A stretch of DNA of 64,000 nt, from NCBI GenBank assembly GCA_040702975.1, contig CP159990.1, positions 1,488,001 through 1,552,000 of the forward strand, given 5' to 3'. The stretch is from Roseburia hominis. GTDB lineage: Bacteria > Bacillota > Clostridia > Lachnospirales > Lachnospiraceae. Numbering within the stretch: position 1 is the first letter of the stretch; every line of letters starts with the position of its first letter. This document shows, one piece after another, positions 25,210 through 35,026 of the stretch. The translations under genes were made by a program, and so were the position numbers. The notes under the pieces are model-generated. The model saw only the letters and a program-made list of their open reading frames with translations, did not search any database and was not told the DNA's origin.

Positions 25210-25370
25210 ATGTTTACAAGAAAAGAAGACTTAAAACCATTCGGGTCTAAAGTTTGTTTAGCCAGCCTGACGATGCATGGAGAAGAGTTGAAATATATAA
25301 CTGAGGTTATGAGACAAACTGGATGTACGCAGTAGGTGATATTGGCATTCTAGAAACATGTTCCTAATGT
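25210..25370 (+). pseudogene. N-terminal fragment of a DegT/DnrJ/EryC1 aminotransferase
   Basis: The frame from ATG 25210 gives MFTRKEDLKPFGSKVCLAS and TMHGEELKYITEV, clearly related to the start of the intact aminotransferase at 27769 (MFSENNKFKPFGSKVWLSS, TMHGPELEYMREA). A frameshift then moves the TNWMYAVG continuation into another frame and the similarity stops near 25370. It is the remnant of a paralogous or duplicated copy of that gene. Confidence 0.75.
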
Positions 25371-25453
25371 GTTATCAGGTCATTGGCATAGTAAAATGAA
25401 GCAACTATCAACGCAGCATTGTGGAAAATGCTTTGATAAAGGAAAGAGAAAAC

Positions 25454-25747
25454 ATGGAAAAGCGAATTATTTCATTTAGTCCACCAGATATTACAGAGTT
25501 GGAAATTGCTGAAGTGACAGAAGCATTACGGTCCGGCTGGATTACAACTGGACCCCGGACCAAGCTGCTGGAGTGCCGTCTGGCTGCGTATATCGAGACT
25601 GGAAGAACAGATGTGGACTGCAATACAGAAGAGAACGGTAAGAGGTATTCCAATCATGTTGTGTGCTTAAATTCTGCTACGGCTGCAGAAGAACTGAATC
25701 TAAGAATTCTTGGCGTAAGTCCCGGTGATGAGGTGATAACTGTATAA
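25454..25747 (+). pseudogene. Truncated second DegT/DnrJ/EryC1 aminotransferase
   Basis: About 97 residues beginning MEKRIISFSPPDITELEIAE, then ALRSGWITTGPRTKLLE and VVCLNSATAAEELNLRILGVSPGDEVIT, the N-terminal part of a PLP-dependent sugar aminotransferase of about 400 residues. It stops at TAA just where the conserved PAYTYTAS segment should follow; the PLP lysine domain is missing. In the full enzyme this region binds the cofactor phosphate (SATAA). A dead remnant from an earlier version of the EPS locus. Confidence 0.8.
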
Positions 25748-26140
25748 TAGGGGATTTGAGGTTAATTCGAGTACCCGGAGAGGTTAAGATGGCTTCTTGG
25801 ATACTCTTGGATTGACCCACAATACAGAGTAGAAAATTCAATAAGGAGGAAAGACTTAGTTCACTCATATCCTTTGGGATGAAGTGGACTAATTGTCGTT
25901 ATTCAGAATAGCTCCTGCTTTCTTTTTGTAAATCAAATAACAGGGGAGAAAAGAAGAGAAATATTTATTCCTGTGGAAAGAGCATATCACCTAGAAAAAA
26001 AGCGGGATAACCATCCGCGCATTACATAGATTAGCAGAGATTTATATAGATTTCTAAGACAAAAAGACAGGTTTAGATACAGAGATTGCCCTTCGGGGGG
26101 CGATAATACTCCTGAGAGAAATAATGAGGAGTACTTTAGG
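25748..26140 (+). other. Gene-free debris between pseudogenes
   Basis: No ORF with a ribosome site is convincing. Two small hairpins are visible: ATTGCCC/GGGCGAT around TTCGGG (26084-26103) and ACTCCT/AGGAGT just before the pglF-like pseudogene. The rest looks like decayed coding sequence. Confidence 0.4.
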
Positions 26141-27738
26141 ATGAGAAAGATTAATATACGATGGTAGCTGTTTGCTTATGATGTTTTAATTTTCCTTTTT
26201 GTTCAGATATTGTTGCTGTGACTTTATCAGGGCAACAACGCACTATCAACGACAGGCAGGCTTGCACAGGCAGTGCTATCTTTTTTATGCGTGTTCATTG
26301 CCAGATTCACAGGTGGAATTTATCAGCAGATATGGCGGTACGGCGGCATCCAGTGCTATATCAGGCTGCTTGTCACCGATGGGATTGCCTTTATACCCAA
26401 CTTAATACTGGAAATACTGCTGCCGATGGAGCGTATCACCTTCGCCCGTCTCATTTCCATTGCCTGCATGAACCTGTTAGGTGCATTAGCAATCCGGCAT
26501 GGTCTACTGCTATGCATATAAGTGCGGGAATAGCCGGACGACACTGGGGAGAGCGCTCAACTTGCTGTTGCATATCCTCACAGGTGGGAGTGTGAAGCCG
26601 GAAATAGACAGTGAACGTAGAAAGATTAAGATCGCGATTATTGGCGCGGGGCGTGTGGGCGCGAGCTTTGCAGAAGAATTATTGAATAATGCGTCGGCAG
26701 CCTATGTCCTCCGCTGTTTTATAGATATCAAGCAGGAGAAGGTGGGCAGAAGTATCCATGGCGTTCCGGTACTCATGGAGGACGAAGCCACGCTGGAACA
26801 TCTAAAGGATTACGAGGTACAGGAAATCGTCTTTGCGATTCCGAGTCTCTCGGATGCAGACAGGAAACGGCTTTATGACTATTACCGGGGCGTTGGGTAC
26901 AAGGTCAAGGTGTATGACTATCCGATGTTCCAGCCGGAGATCGGGAAACGGCGGATGAGAGAGTTCGATATTGAGGAGCTACTGTTTCGGAAGCCTGTGG
27001 TTTTAGAAGATGAGAAAACGAGTGCATATTACCGGGATAAAATCATTTTGATTACTGGCGGCGGTGGTTCCATCGGCTCAGAGCTGTGCCGACAGCAAGA
27101 ACACACTGGATGTCAGGATTGAGCTCGTCTCTATTACGAACAGAGCAGGGACTGCAAGAGTGTTTGATGCCTACCTTTTTAAGAAGCAGATTGCGAACGG
27201 CGGTCCTGTGACGATTACGGACAAGCAAATCATCCGTTATTTCATGACAATCCCGGAAGCGTCGCAGCTGGTGCTGGAGTCAGGGGCGATGGCGGAAAAC
27301 GGGGAACTGTTTGTGCTTGACATGGGCCAGCCTGTGAAAATCCTCGACCTGGTGGAAAGTATGATCCGTCTATCCGGAGCCGGTGACGTGGAGATTGTTG
27401 AAACAGGCTTAAGACCGGGCGAGAAGTTGTATGAAGAATTGTTGGTCAAAACAGAAGAACTGGACAGGACGGAAAACAGCCTAATCTTCATTGAGCGCGA
27501 CAAACCGTACAGTGAAGAAGAGATTGACAGGAAGCTAGATGACCTACGGGCTGCCTGTGATTCCGATGATGATGAGGTTGTCCGGGCCGCATTAAAAATG
27601 GTAATTCCTACATACCGGAGTCCGGGTGAAGTGAACAGGCGGGTTGCCGTGAATGAGAAGGTTGCTGTGTCTTCTGACAGACATGAAGTGAAGCCGGAAA
27701 CTACAGACAGCAAAATAGTGGCTATGAGTAGAGTTTAA
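26141..27738 (+). pseudogene. Decayed PglF/CapD-type UDP-sugar 4,6-dehydratase
   Basis: Pieces of one polysaccharide biosynthesis protein lie in several frames: an N-terminal four-helix membrane part (LFAYDVLIFLFVQILLL, later IARFTGGIYQQIWRYGG), the first Rossmann domain (IAIIGAGRVGASFAEELL), the start of the catalytic domain (ILITGGGGSIGSELCRQ) and the C-terminal part (FKKQIANGGPVTITDKQIIRYFM). Stops and frameshifts break the first third, and about 140 residues around the YxxxK catalytic core are deleted between VFDAY and LFKKQ near 27170. Intact relatives make the 4-keto sugar that starts bacillosamine-type synthesis. This copy cannot be active. Confidence 0.85.
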
Positions 27739-27768
27739 ACGAAATATTTCTGTATAAGGGAGAAAACA

Positions 27769-29067
27769 ATGTTTAGTGAAAACAATAAATTCAAACCTTT
27801 TGGGTCAAAAGTGTGGTTGTCGTCTCCGACAATGCACGGCCCAGAGCTGGAATACATGCGAGAGGCATATGAAACTAACTGGATGAGTACGGTTGGTAAG
27901 AACATAAATGAAATTGAAGTTCAGGTGGCTGAATACATTGGCGTAAAATATGCCGTTGCCTTAAGCGCCGGAACTGCTGCTCTTCATCTGGCTACAAAGC
28001 TGGCGGGAGAGAAGATATATGGTCAGGCAAGGCCATATGAAGGTACGTTAAAGTCTCATAAAATCCTTTGCTCAGACATGACGTTTGACGCCAGCATTAA
28101 CCCTGTGGCCTATGAAGATGGAGAGGCTGTTTTCATTGATACGGAGTATGATACCTGGAATATGGATCCGGCAGCACTGGAAAAGGCGTTTGAAATCTAT
28201 CCGGAGGCCAGACTGGTTGTGCTGGCTCATCTGTATGGTACGCCGGGAAAGATAGATGAAATCAAGAGAATCTGCGATAGGCATGGGGCTTTGATTGTAG
28301 AGGATGCCGCAGAGAGCTTGGGGGCAAAATACCTCTACCATGGCGAGTGGAAGGAGACAGGGGCTTTGGGCGATTACAACTGCATCTCTTTCAATGGAAA
28401 TAAAATTATTACCGGATCCAGCGGAGGCATGTTCCTGACTGATTCGAAAGAGGATGCAGATAAAGTCAGAAAATGGAGCACCCAATCCCGTGAAGCCGCT
28501 CCTTGGTATCAGCATGAAGAGATTGGGTACAACTACCGCATGAGCAATGTGATTGCCGGTGTTGTCCGTGGTCAACTGCCATATCTACAGGAACACATTA
28601 ATCAGAAGAAGGTTATCTATGAAAAGTACAGAGAAGGGCTGAAAGATCTTCCGGTGAAGATGAATCCCTATGATGCAAAAAAATCCATTCCTAACTTCTG
28701 GCTGAGCTGCATGATTATTGACGAAAGCGCAATGTGCCGACAGGTCAGGGATGATCAGAAAGCTCTGTATATTCCTGAAAAAGGAAAGTCCTGCCCGACA
28801 GAGATTCTCGAAGCGATAACTTTGATTAACGCAGAAGGACGCCCAATATGGAAGCCTATGCACGCACAACCGATTTATCGGACTCATGCGTTTGTTACTG
28901 TTGAAGGAAATGGCCGGGGTCAAAGTAATGCTTACATAGATAAAGGAAAAGCACAGGACGTAGGTATGGATATCTTCCGTAGAGGGTTGTGCCTGCCGAG
29001 TGATAACAAGATGAGCGAAGAGCAGCAGGCGAAGATAATTGAGATTATCCATAGTTGTTTTGAGTGA
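27769..29067 (+). CDS. PLP-dependent sugar aminotransferase (PglE-like, DegT/DnrJ/EryC1)
   Basis: A 432-residue intact aminotransferase. SAGTAALHLA binds the PLP phosphate, DAAESLGAKY carries the cofactor-contacting Asp, and the Schiff-base Lys is in SFNGNKIITGSSGG. It would transfer an amino group to a UDP-4-keto-6-deoxy-GlcNAc product, giving the precursor that the acetyltransferase at 29878 modifies. The order dehydratase, aminotransferase, sugar-phosphate transferase, acetyltransferase matches the N,N'-diacetylbacillosamine pathway. A fragment related to its first 45 codons lies at 25210. The dehydratase partner in this locus is broken, so substrate must come from elsewhere, if at all. 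Confidence 0.9.
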   Translation: MFSENNKFKPFGSKVWLSSPTMHGPELEYMREAYETNWMSTVGKNINEIEVQVAEYIGVKYAVALSAGTAALHLATKLAGEKIYGQARPYEGTLKSHKILCSDMTFDASINPVAYEDGEAVFIDTEYDTWNMDPAALEKAFEIYPEARLVVLAHLYGTPGKIDEIKRICDRHGALIVEDAAESLGAKYLYHGEWKETGALGDYNCISFNGNKIITGSSGGMFLTDSKEDADKVRKWSTQSREAAPWYQHEEIGYNYRMSNVIAGVVRGQLPYLQEHINQKKVIYEKYREGLKDLPVKMNPYDAKKSIPNFWLSCMIIDESAMCRQVRDDQKALYIPEKGKSCPTEILEAITLINAEGRPIWKPMHAQPIYRTHAFVTVEGNGRGQSNAYIDKGKAQDVGMDIFRRGLCLPSDNKMSEEQQAKIIEIIHSCFE

Positions 29068-29090
29068 TATATATGATTGACTGGGTGTGA

Positions 29091-29881
29091 ATGGTGGACA
29101 AGAAAAAAATAAAGGTATTTGTGGCAGTGGGAGCTGTTGCCGGTATGATCGGATACCAAATTGGAAGATATATGAAAAAGAAGAAGGAAGTGAAGGAATT
29201 TGGGAAATCGGATGAACATCAGATCCCCCATAATAAAGGCTTCTATGAGAAATACATAAAGCGTCCACAGGACTTTTGCTGTGCGCTGCTGGCGATCATC
29301 GTTCTCTCACCTGTAATGCTTGTGACTGCCCTATTTGTCCGCGTAAAGCTTGGGTCACCAGTGTTATTCATACAGGAGCGCCCAGGACTCAACGGGAAGA
29401 TATTTAAGTTGTATAAATTCCGAACCATGACGGACGAACGAGATGAGAATGGAAATCTGCTGCCAGACGAGGTGAGGCTTACGAAATTTGGAAAAGGGCT
29501 GCGAGCACATCCCTCGATGAGTTGCCTGAACTGATCAATATGCTAAAAGGCGACATGGCTGTGGTAGGGCCGAGACCGCTGCTTGTCCAGTATCTTCCGC
29601 TCTATAACAAGCATCAGGCCAGGAGGCATGAGGTCCGTCCCGGATTTACCGGATACGCACAGGTTCACGGACGCAATAGCATTACTTGGGAAGATAAGTT
29701 TGATAAGGATATATATTACGTTGACCATGTGCGCTTTCTGGGTGACTGGAAAATCATATTACAGACTGTGAAGACAGTTTTGAAGCGGGAAGGAATCAAT
29801 TCTGAGACCGCAGCTACGATGGAGTGTTTCAAAGGGACGGCAGAGGATAAAACGGATGCATCCGTGGGGGATTCTGTATGA
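29091..29881 (+). pseudogene. Frameshifted initiating sugar-phosphate transferase (PglC/WbaP family)
   Basis: The two halves are in different frames. Residues 1-143 hold a short N-terminal membrane segment and the catalytic start KRPQDFCCALLAIIVLSP...GSPVLFIQERPGLNGKIFKLYKFRTM; the second half continues ELINMLKGDMAVVGPRPLL and RPGFTGYAQVHGRN. At about 29505 the sequence GCACATCC should read GCAACATCC to give RATSLDELPEL, so one A is missing. The enzyme would place the first sugar phosphate on undecaprenyl phosphate. As read, the product ends before its conserved GPRP motif. Real loss and sequencing error are both possible. Confidence 0.85.
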
Positions 29882-30495
29882 ATAGATTGATAATTATCGG
29901 AGCAAGCGGTCATGGGAAAGTTGTGGCCGATATTGCAGCACACTGTGGATACATAGATATTGCTTTTCTGGATGATGACGAAACTGTGAAATCCTGCATG
30001 GGCTTTCCAGTAGTTGGTAAGTCTTCTGATATGGCGAGATATAGAGACTGTGATTTTTTCGTGGCGATCGGGAATCCGAATACAAGAGAGAAAGTTCTGG
30101 GAAAGCTGAAAAGAATGCAGCTGAATATCATCACATTGATCCATCCAGATGCTGTGCTCGCCGATACCGTTTCCATAGACAACGGTTCCGTTGTTATGGC
30201 AGGAGCGGTTATCAATCCCGACAGCAGAATTGGAAACGGCTGCATCATAAACACAGGCGCAACAGTAGACCATGACAATGTAATTGAAGATTACGTCCAT
30301 GTTTCGGTAGGTGCGCACTTGTCTGGAACGGTTCATGTCGGAAAAAGTACATGGATCGGAGCCGGGGCAGTTGTAAGCAATAACGTAAACATCTGTGGTA
30401 ATTGCATGATTGGTGCAGGTGCCGTGGTGGTTAAGGATATAGATGATGCTGGGACTTATGTTGGGGTTCCGGCAAAGAGGATACAGGAAAGATGA
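29878..30495 (+). CDS. Sugar O/N-acetyltransferase with left-handed beta-helix (PglD/NeuD family)
   Basis: A 205-residue protein. Residues 1-75 are a Rossmann-like substrate domain (LIIIGASGHGKVVADIA); the rest is a hexapeptide-repeat beta-helix (VVMAGAVINPDSRIGNGCIINTGATVDHD) with the catalytic His in TVDHD and the typical end AGAVVVKDIDDAGTYVGVPAKRI. PglD acetylates the 4-amino group of UDP-amino-sugars from acetyl-CoA. Context with the aminotransferase and transferase points to diacetylbacillosamine. The ATG overlaps the TGA of the previous gene (ATGA). Confidence 0.9.
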   Translation: MNRLIIIGASGHGKVVADIAAHCGYIDIAFLDDDETVKSCMGFPVVGKSSDMARYRDCDFFVAIGNPNTREKVLGKLKRMQLNIITLIHPDAVLADTVSIDNGSVVMAGAVINPDSRIGNGCIINTGATVDHDNVIEDYVHVSVGAHLSGTVHVGKSTWIGAGAVVSNNVNICGNCMIGAGAVVVKDIDDAGTYVGVPAKRIQER

Positions 30496-31772
30496 GAGTT
30501 GGTAGTTTGAAAGTTTGGTTAATGAACCATTATGCTTCAAATATGTTCCGTGATAAAGCGGGTCGCCATTATTGGTTCGCTCAGCAACTAAGAGAACGAG
30601 GGTATAATGTAACGGTTTTCTGCTCCACAACCCTGGTAAATGGAGAAGAACTCCTTAGTACTGGAAATCGGAAACTTGTAGTTAGGGAAACAGATGGTAT
30701 TCCTTTTGTGTTTGTAAAGACGATACCGGCACAAGGAAACGGGATCAAGCGAATAGAGAATATGGGATTGTTCTATAAGAACCTGTTTCCGGCAACAAAA
30801 GCGTATGCCGCAAAATATGGAAAGCCGGATGTGATTCTTGCATCATCGGTGCATCCCCTCACAATGGTGGCAGGTATCCAGATTGCAAAAAGAATGAAGA
30901 TACCCTGCATCTGTGAGATCAGAGACTTGTGGCCTGAGGCAATCTTTAGTTTTGGCAAAACAACCGAGAAGAGTTTTTTGGGAAGGGCTCTGACTAAAGG
31001 TGAGCATTGGATTTATAAAAAGGCCAATGCGCTTATCTTCACCAAAGAAGGTGATACGGACTACCTAAAAGAAAAAAAATGGACGACAGGACAAGGCGGA
31101 GATATTGACCTTGGAAAATGTTATTACATCAATAATGGCGTTGACATTGCCGCATGTGAGGAACGGTGCAGAACAATGCAGTTAGCCAATCCAGATTTAA
31201 AAGATGAATCAAAATTCAATGTAACTTATGTAGGTACCATTCGCCCAGTCAACAATGTTGGAAATCTATTAGATGCGGCTAAAATACTGAAAGAAAAGGG
31301 CGGATATGATGATATCCAGTTCTTGATTTATGGCGATGGCGAACAGTTTGCGGAGTTACAGGAACGAGTGAATAACGAGAAGCTTGATAATGTAATAATG
31401 AAGGGCTTTGTGAATCGCCAGTATGTTCCTTATATTCTTAGCAAATCTTCCATAAATATGTTGAATTATGCACAGAACCAGTACAACTGGACAAGAGGAA
31501 ATAGTTCCAATAAGCTTTTCGAATATATGGCGAGCGGAAAGCCCATTATTTCAACGGTTCATATGGGCTATTCAATTATAAAGAAATATAACTGTGGTGT
31601 TGAATTGGATGAGGATACACCGGTGGCTCTGGCAGAACAGATTATGAGGTTACACGATATGAGTAAAGAAGAACGGGATGAAATTGGATCAAATGCCAGG
31701 GAAGGCGCTAATGATTTTGACTTCAGTGTCCTAACCGAAAAGCTGATTAAGGTAATAGAGAGCGTGGTTTGA
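30492..31772 (+). CDS. Glycosyltransferase family 4 (WbuB-like)
   Basis: A 426-residue GT-B enzyme. Acceptor domain begins WLMNHYASNMFRDKAGRHYWFA; donor domain contains VTYVGTIRPVNNVGNLLDAA, FLIYGDGEQFAELQ, and the nucleotide-sugar contact region NKLFEYMASGKPII with an E-x-x-x-x-G-x-P-like loop. It resembles WbuB-type transferases that add an amino-deoxy sugar early in O-unit assembly. Overlaps both neighbours by a few bases, so it is part of a tight operon. The donor sugar cannot be read from sequence. Confidence 0.88.
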   Translation: MRVGSLKVWLMNHYASNMFRDKAGRHYWFAQQLRERGYNVTVFCSTTLVNGEELLSTGNRKLVVRETDGIPFVFVKTIPAQGNGIKRIENMGLFYKNLFPATKAYAAKYGKPDVILASSVHPLTMVAGIQIAKRMKIPCICEIRDLWPEAIFSFGKTTEKSFLGRALTKGEHWIYKKANALIFTKEGDTDYLKEKKWTTGQGGDIDLGKCYYINNGVDIAACEERCRTMQLANPDLKDESKFNVTYVGTIRPVNNVGNLLDAAKILKEKGGYDDIQFLIYGDGEQFAELQERVNNEKLDNVIMKGFVNRQYVPYILSKSSINMLNYAQNQYNWTRGNSSNKLFEYMASGKPIISTVHMGYSIIKKYNCGVELDEDTPVALAEQIMRLHDMSKEERDEIGSNAREGANDFDFSVLTEKLIKVIESVV

Positions 31773-33643
31773 TGCTAAGCATAAGAATGATTAAAGCAGT
31801 CATAAGTGAATATGGTGCAGGGTGGGCAGTCAACAGAAGCCTCTATAGTCTGAAGCTAAAAACGATGGGAATAGCACCTCCCATTGATAAGCTATTTGAG
31901 AAAAAGACACCTTATCCTAGGAGGTTGGATTTATTTGAAATAGATATTCAAGCCATCCAGAAATACATTCAAGGGCTTAATGAAGAGGATAAGAGGAAAC
32001 TTGTAGAGGCGGCCGATAAAGCGTGTGAAGGTATCATTACAGGATTTTCATCGATTGAGCTCAACTATGGCAATCCTATTGATTGGCAGCTAAGTCCACT
32101 GACTGGGAAACAATGTGATGAAAAGAAAAAATGGTATAAGATCCCTGATTTCGATAAAGAACGGGGAGATATCAAGGTCATATGGGAAGCGTCACGCTTT
32201 TCGTATTTCATCACGCTTGCCAGAGCCTATTTACTCACTGAAGACGAAAAATATTACAAAGCATTTACCTCACAGCTTAAGGAATGGCTGAAAAAGAATT
32301 CGTATAGTTATGGCGCAAATTTTAAATGCAGCCAGGAATGTTCTCTTCGCATGGTAAATACGTTGCTTGCCTATACGGTATTTCATGATAAAGGAATGAC
32401 GACGGATGAGGATGTTAGTAATGTGAAGGATCTTGTGGATCGTTGCTATCGGAAAGTATTGAGCAATTTTTTCTATGCATATAAATGCATAAAGAATAAC
32501 CACACAATATCAGAACTTATGGGTATGATTGTCGGCGCCTGGTGTTGCGGTGCTGATAGGCAGTTGAGCAAGGCATACAAGTTGCTGGATGAAGTTATAG
32601 ACGAGCAGTTTACAGATGATGGAGGCTATAGACAGTTTTCATTTAACTACCAACGCCTTGCGCTTCAAGATCTAGAGTGTGTTTTAAGTATCGCAAGGAA
32701 GACCGATAAAGACATCAATTCCCATAGCAAAGATAAGATCAAGAACGCCGCTTATTTGATGTATCAGTGTCAGGACGAAAGCTGGGATGTTCCAAACTAC
32801 GGAAATAATGATGGAGCTCTTGTGTTTCCTGTTACATCCTGTGGCTACCGAGATTTTAGACCAGTCATCAATACAGCTTATACTCTTATCACAGGGGAGC
32901 AATTGTATGACGCAGATAAACATCAGGAAGAACTTCTATGGTTTGCAGGAGGGAAGAATATTCATGATTTTGCAACCTTAAAGGCAGATAAGGTCTCATC
33001 GCAGTTTGTCAATGCCGGATTATTCACGATAAGAGGACAAGATTCCTGGGCGATGGTAGTTTTGAATGACTACACATCTAGGCCGGCACATATGGATCAG
33101 CTACACCTTGACCTGTGGGTAGGAGGGGTAAATGTCCTATGCGATGGGGGAACTTATTCTTATGCAAGCGAAGAAGGCCGAAAGCTAGTAAAGAATGAAA
33201 GCCACAATACAGCTGTAGTAGACAGTGTTTCGCAGATGAATTCAAAAGGTTCATTTTTGATTTATGATTGGTGTAGAAGCAAGCTGAAAACGTGTGGAGA
33301 TTCGTGCTTTGAAGGAATGATGATATCTGCTAATGGCTATAAGCACATAAGAGAAATCAAACAGGTCGGTGCATCGTATGAGATTTCGGACCTAGTTGAT
33401 AAGAACTATAAAATATTATTCCACACACCATGTGAAATCATTCTGGTTGATGAAAAGGCTAGATTATTAAACGGCGGTAAGGTACTGTGTGAGATCAGCA
33501 GTACTGGTCAGATAGCTCTAGATACAGGTCAGAGAAGCCTCTATTATCTCAGAAAAGATAGCACAAATTGCTTGTCTATCACAGGACAGGCAGGAGTAAA
33601 AAATAAAACAACAATTGCAATTGTAAAGGAGAGTAAAAAATGA
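31772..33643 (+). CDS. Heparinase II/III family protein (EPS locus copy 1)
   Basis: A 623-residue protein with the alpha/alpha-toroid N-domain of polysaccharide lyases (WEASRFSYFITLARAYLLT; KNNHTISELMGMIVGAW; DGGYRQFSFNYQRLALQDLE) and the C-terminal Heparinase_II_C beta-sandwich (RPAHMDQLHLDLWVGGVNVLCDGGTYSY, NESHNTAVVD). The NNHTI and QFSFNYQRL segments hold candidate His/Tyr catalytic residues. No signal peptide is visible. In EPS loci such proteins are thought to trim or recycle uronic-acid-containing polymer, fitting the ManNAcA genes next door. ATG 31772 overlaps the previous TGA (TGATG); a TTG three bases earlier is unlikely. Confidence 0.85.
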   Translation: MLSIRMIKAVISEYGAGWAVNRSLYSLKLKTMGIAPPIDKLFEKKTPYPRRLDLFEIDIQAIQKYIQGLNEEDKRKLVEAADKACEGIITGFSSIELNYGNPIDWQLSPLTGKQCDEKKKWYKIPDFDKERGDIKVIWEASRFSYFITLARAYLLTEDEKYYKAFTSQLKEWLKKNSYSYGANFKCSQECSLRMVNTLLAYTVFHDKGMTTDEDVSNVKDLVDRCYRKVLSNFFYAYKCIKNNHTISELMGMIVGAWCCGADRQLSKAYKLLDEVIDEQFTDDGGYRQFSFNYQRLALQDLECVLSIARKTDKDINSHSKDKIKNAAYLMYQCQDESWDVPNYGNNDGALVFPVTSCGYRDFRPVINTAYTLITGEQLYDADKHQEELLWFAGGKNIHDFATLKADKVSSQFVNAGLFTIRGQDSWAMVVLNDYTSRPAHMDQLHLDLWVGGVNVLCDGGTYSYASEEGRKLVKNESHNTAVVDSVSQMNSKGSFLIYDWCRSKLKTCGDSCFEGMMISANGYKHIREIKQVGASYEISDLVDKNYKILFHTPCEIILVDEKARLLNGGKVLCEISSTGQIALDTGQRSLYYLRKDSTNCLSITGQAGVKNKTTIAIVKESKK

Positions 33644-34860
33644 TTAACGTAATTGGACTTGGCTACATTGGACTTCCTACTGCCCTTATGATGGCATCAC
33701 ACGGCGTTGAAGTGGTCGGTACGGACTATAACAAGGAGCTTGTCGCAACCTTGAATGCCGGTCATACAACCTTTAAAGAAAAAGGGTTGGAGAATCTTTT
33801 CGATGCCGCAGTAAAGGCTGGTATTAAGTTCACCACAGAATACCAGGTAACGGATACCTACATCATATCTGTCCCAACACCCTACAATAAGTTCAGCAAA
33901 AAGGTTGATGCATGCTATGTAGTCGCTGCCGTGAAGGATGTTATGAAGGTTTGCCCGAAGGGAGCTACTGTGGTTATCGAGTCTACGGTTTCCCCTGGAA
34001 CGATTGAGAAGTTCGTTCGTCCGGTAATTGAAGAAAACGGATTTAGGATTGGCGAGGATTTAAACCTTGTTCATGCGCCAGAGCGTATCATCCCAGGGAA
34101 CATGGTTTATGAGCTTCTGCACAACAACCGCACAATCGGAGCTGATAATAAAACTATCGGTGAAAAAGTGAAGGAGTTGTATGCTTCCTTCTGTCAGGGT
34201 GATATCGTAGTCACGGACATCAAGACGGCTGAGATGACGAAAGTTGTGGAGAATACCTTCCGTGCAGTTAATATTGCTTTTGCAAATGAGCTTGCTAAAA
34301 TTTGTCGCCATGACAATATGGATGTGTATGAAATTATCAGAATTTGTAATATGCATCCGCGTGTAAACATCCTTCAGCCCGGTCCTGGTGTGGGTGGACA
34401 TTGCATCTCAGTTGATCCGTGGTTTCTTGTGGGTGATTATCCCTCTCTGGCCAAGGTTATTGATGAGTCTATGAAAACTAACGATGGAATGCCGGACTTC
34501 GTGCTTAACCGGATTTACGAGATTATGAAGGAGACTGGACTGACAGACATTACCCGTGTAGGCTTGTACGGCCTTACATATAAAGAAAATGTGGATGATA
34601 TGCGGGAATCCCCCACACTTCAGTTACTTGAGAGTCAGGAGTGCCACCTAGCACCCGGTTTGAAGGTATATGACCCCTTCATTGAAAAGGATGTTGTTGC
34701 GAATCAGTATCACAGCTTAGATGAGTTCCTGGATGCCTGTGACATTGTCGTTATTATGGTTAAGCATAATGAAATCAAAGAGAATGTTGAGAAGTTAAAG
34801 GACAAGGTTATTTTGGATTGCCATAACATTATCGATTTCCCCGGCGTGTACCACATTTAA
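33640..34860 (+). CDS. wecC: UDP-N-acetyl-D-mannosamine dehydrogenase (WecC type)
   Basis: A 406-residue nucleotide-sugar dehydrogenase. NAD site GLGYIGLPTA at the N-terminus; VIESTVSPGT; the catalytic Lys in KTAEMTKVVENTFR; and the catalytic Cys255 in GPGVGGHCISVDPWF, a WecC-type motif, whereas UDP-glucose dehydrogenases have a different surrounding sequence. It oxidises UDP-ManNAc to UDP-ManNAcA in two NAD+ steps. The matching epimerase WecB is at 43873, ten genes downstream. The ATG overlaps the preceding TGA. It predicts an acidic EPS. Confidence 0.9.
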   Translation: MINVIGLGYIGLPTALMMASHGVEVVGTDYNKELVATLNAGHTTFKEKGLENLFDAAVKAGIKFTTEYQVTDTYIISVPTPYNKFSKKVDACYVVAAVKDVMKVCPKGATVVIESTVSPGTIEKFVRPVIEENGFRIGEDLNLVHAPERIIPGNMVYELLHNNRTIGADNKTIGEKVKELYASFCQGDIVVTDIKTAEMTKVVENTFRAVNIAFANELAKICRHDNMDVYEIIRICNMHPRVNILQPGPGVGGHCISVDPWFLVGDYPSLAKVIDESMKTNDGMPDFVLNRIYEIMKETGLTDITRVGLYGLTYKENVDDMRESPTLQLLESQECHLAPGLKVYDPFIEKDVVANQYHSLDEFLDACDIVVIMVKHNEIKENVEKLKDKVILDCHNIIDFPGVYHI

Positions 34861-35026
34861 CAAAGTTTATTCTCCGGCATCTCCGCTAAAAATCATGTTC
34901 AAACAATCGGATAAGCGTGGGTGCGGAGAAATACAGGAATAAAAATAACATAATAAATTAAAATAATTCTGTGCAGGAGATATATGAATATTTTGTACAA
35001 GGACATGCTATAGGTGGAGGGTTATT

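Noticed and set aside
34861..35026. Terminator between wecC and the acyltransferase (TTCTCCG / CGGAGAA)
   Set aside because: The 7-bp stem spans a loop of about 50 nt and has no T-run; not convincing.
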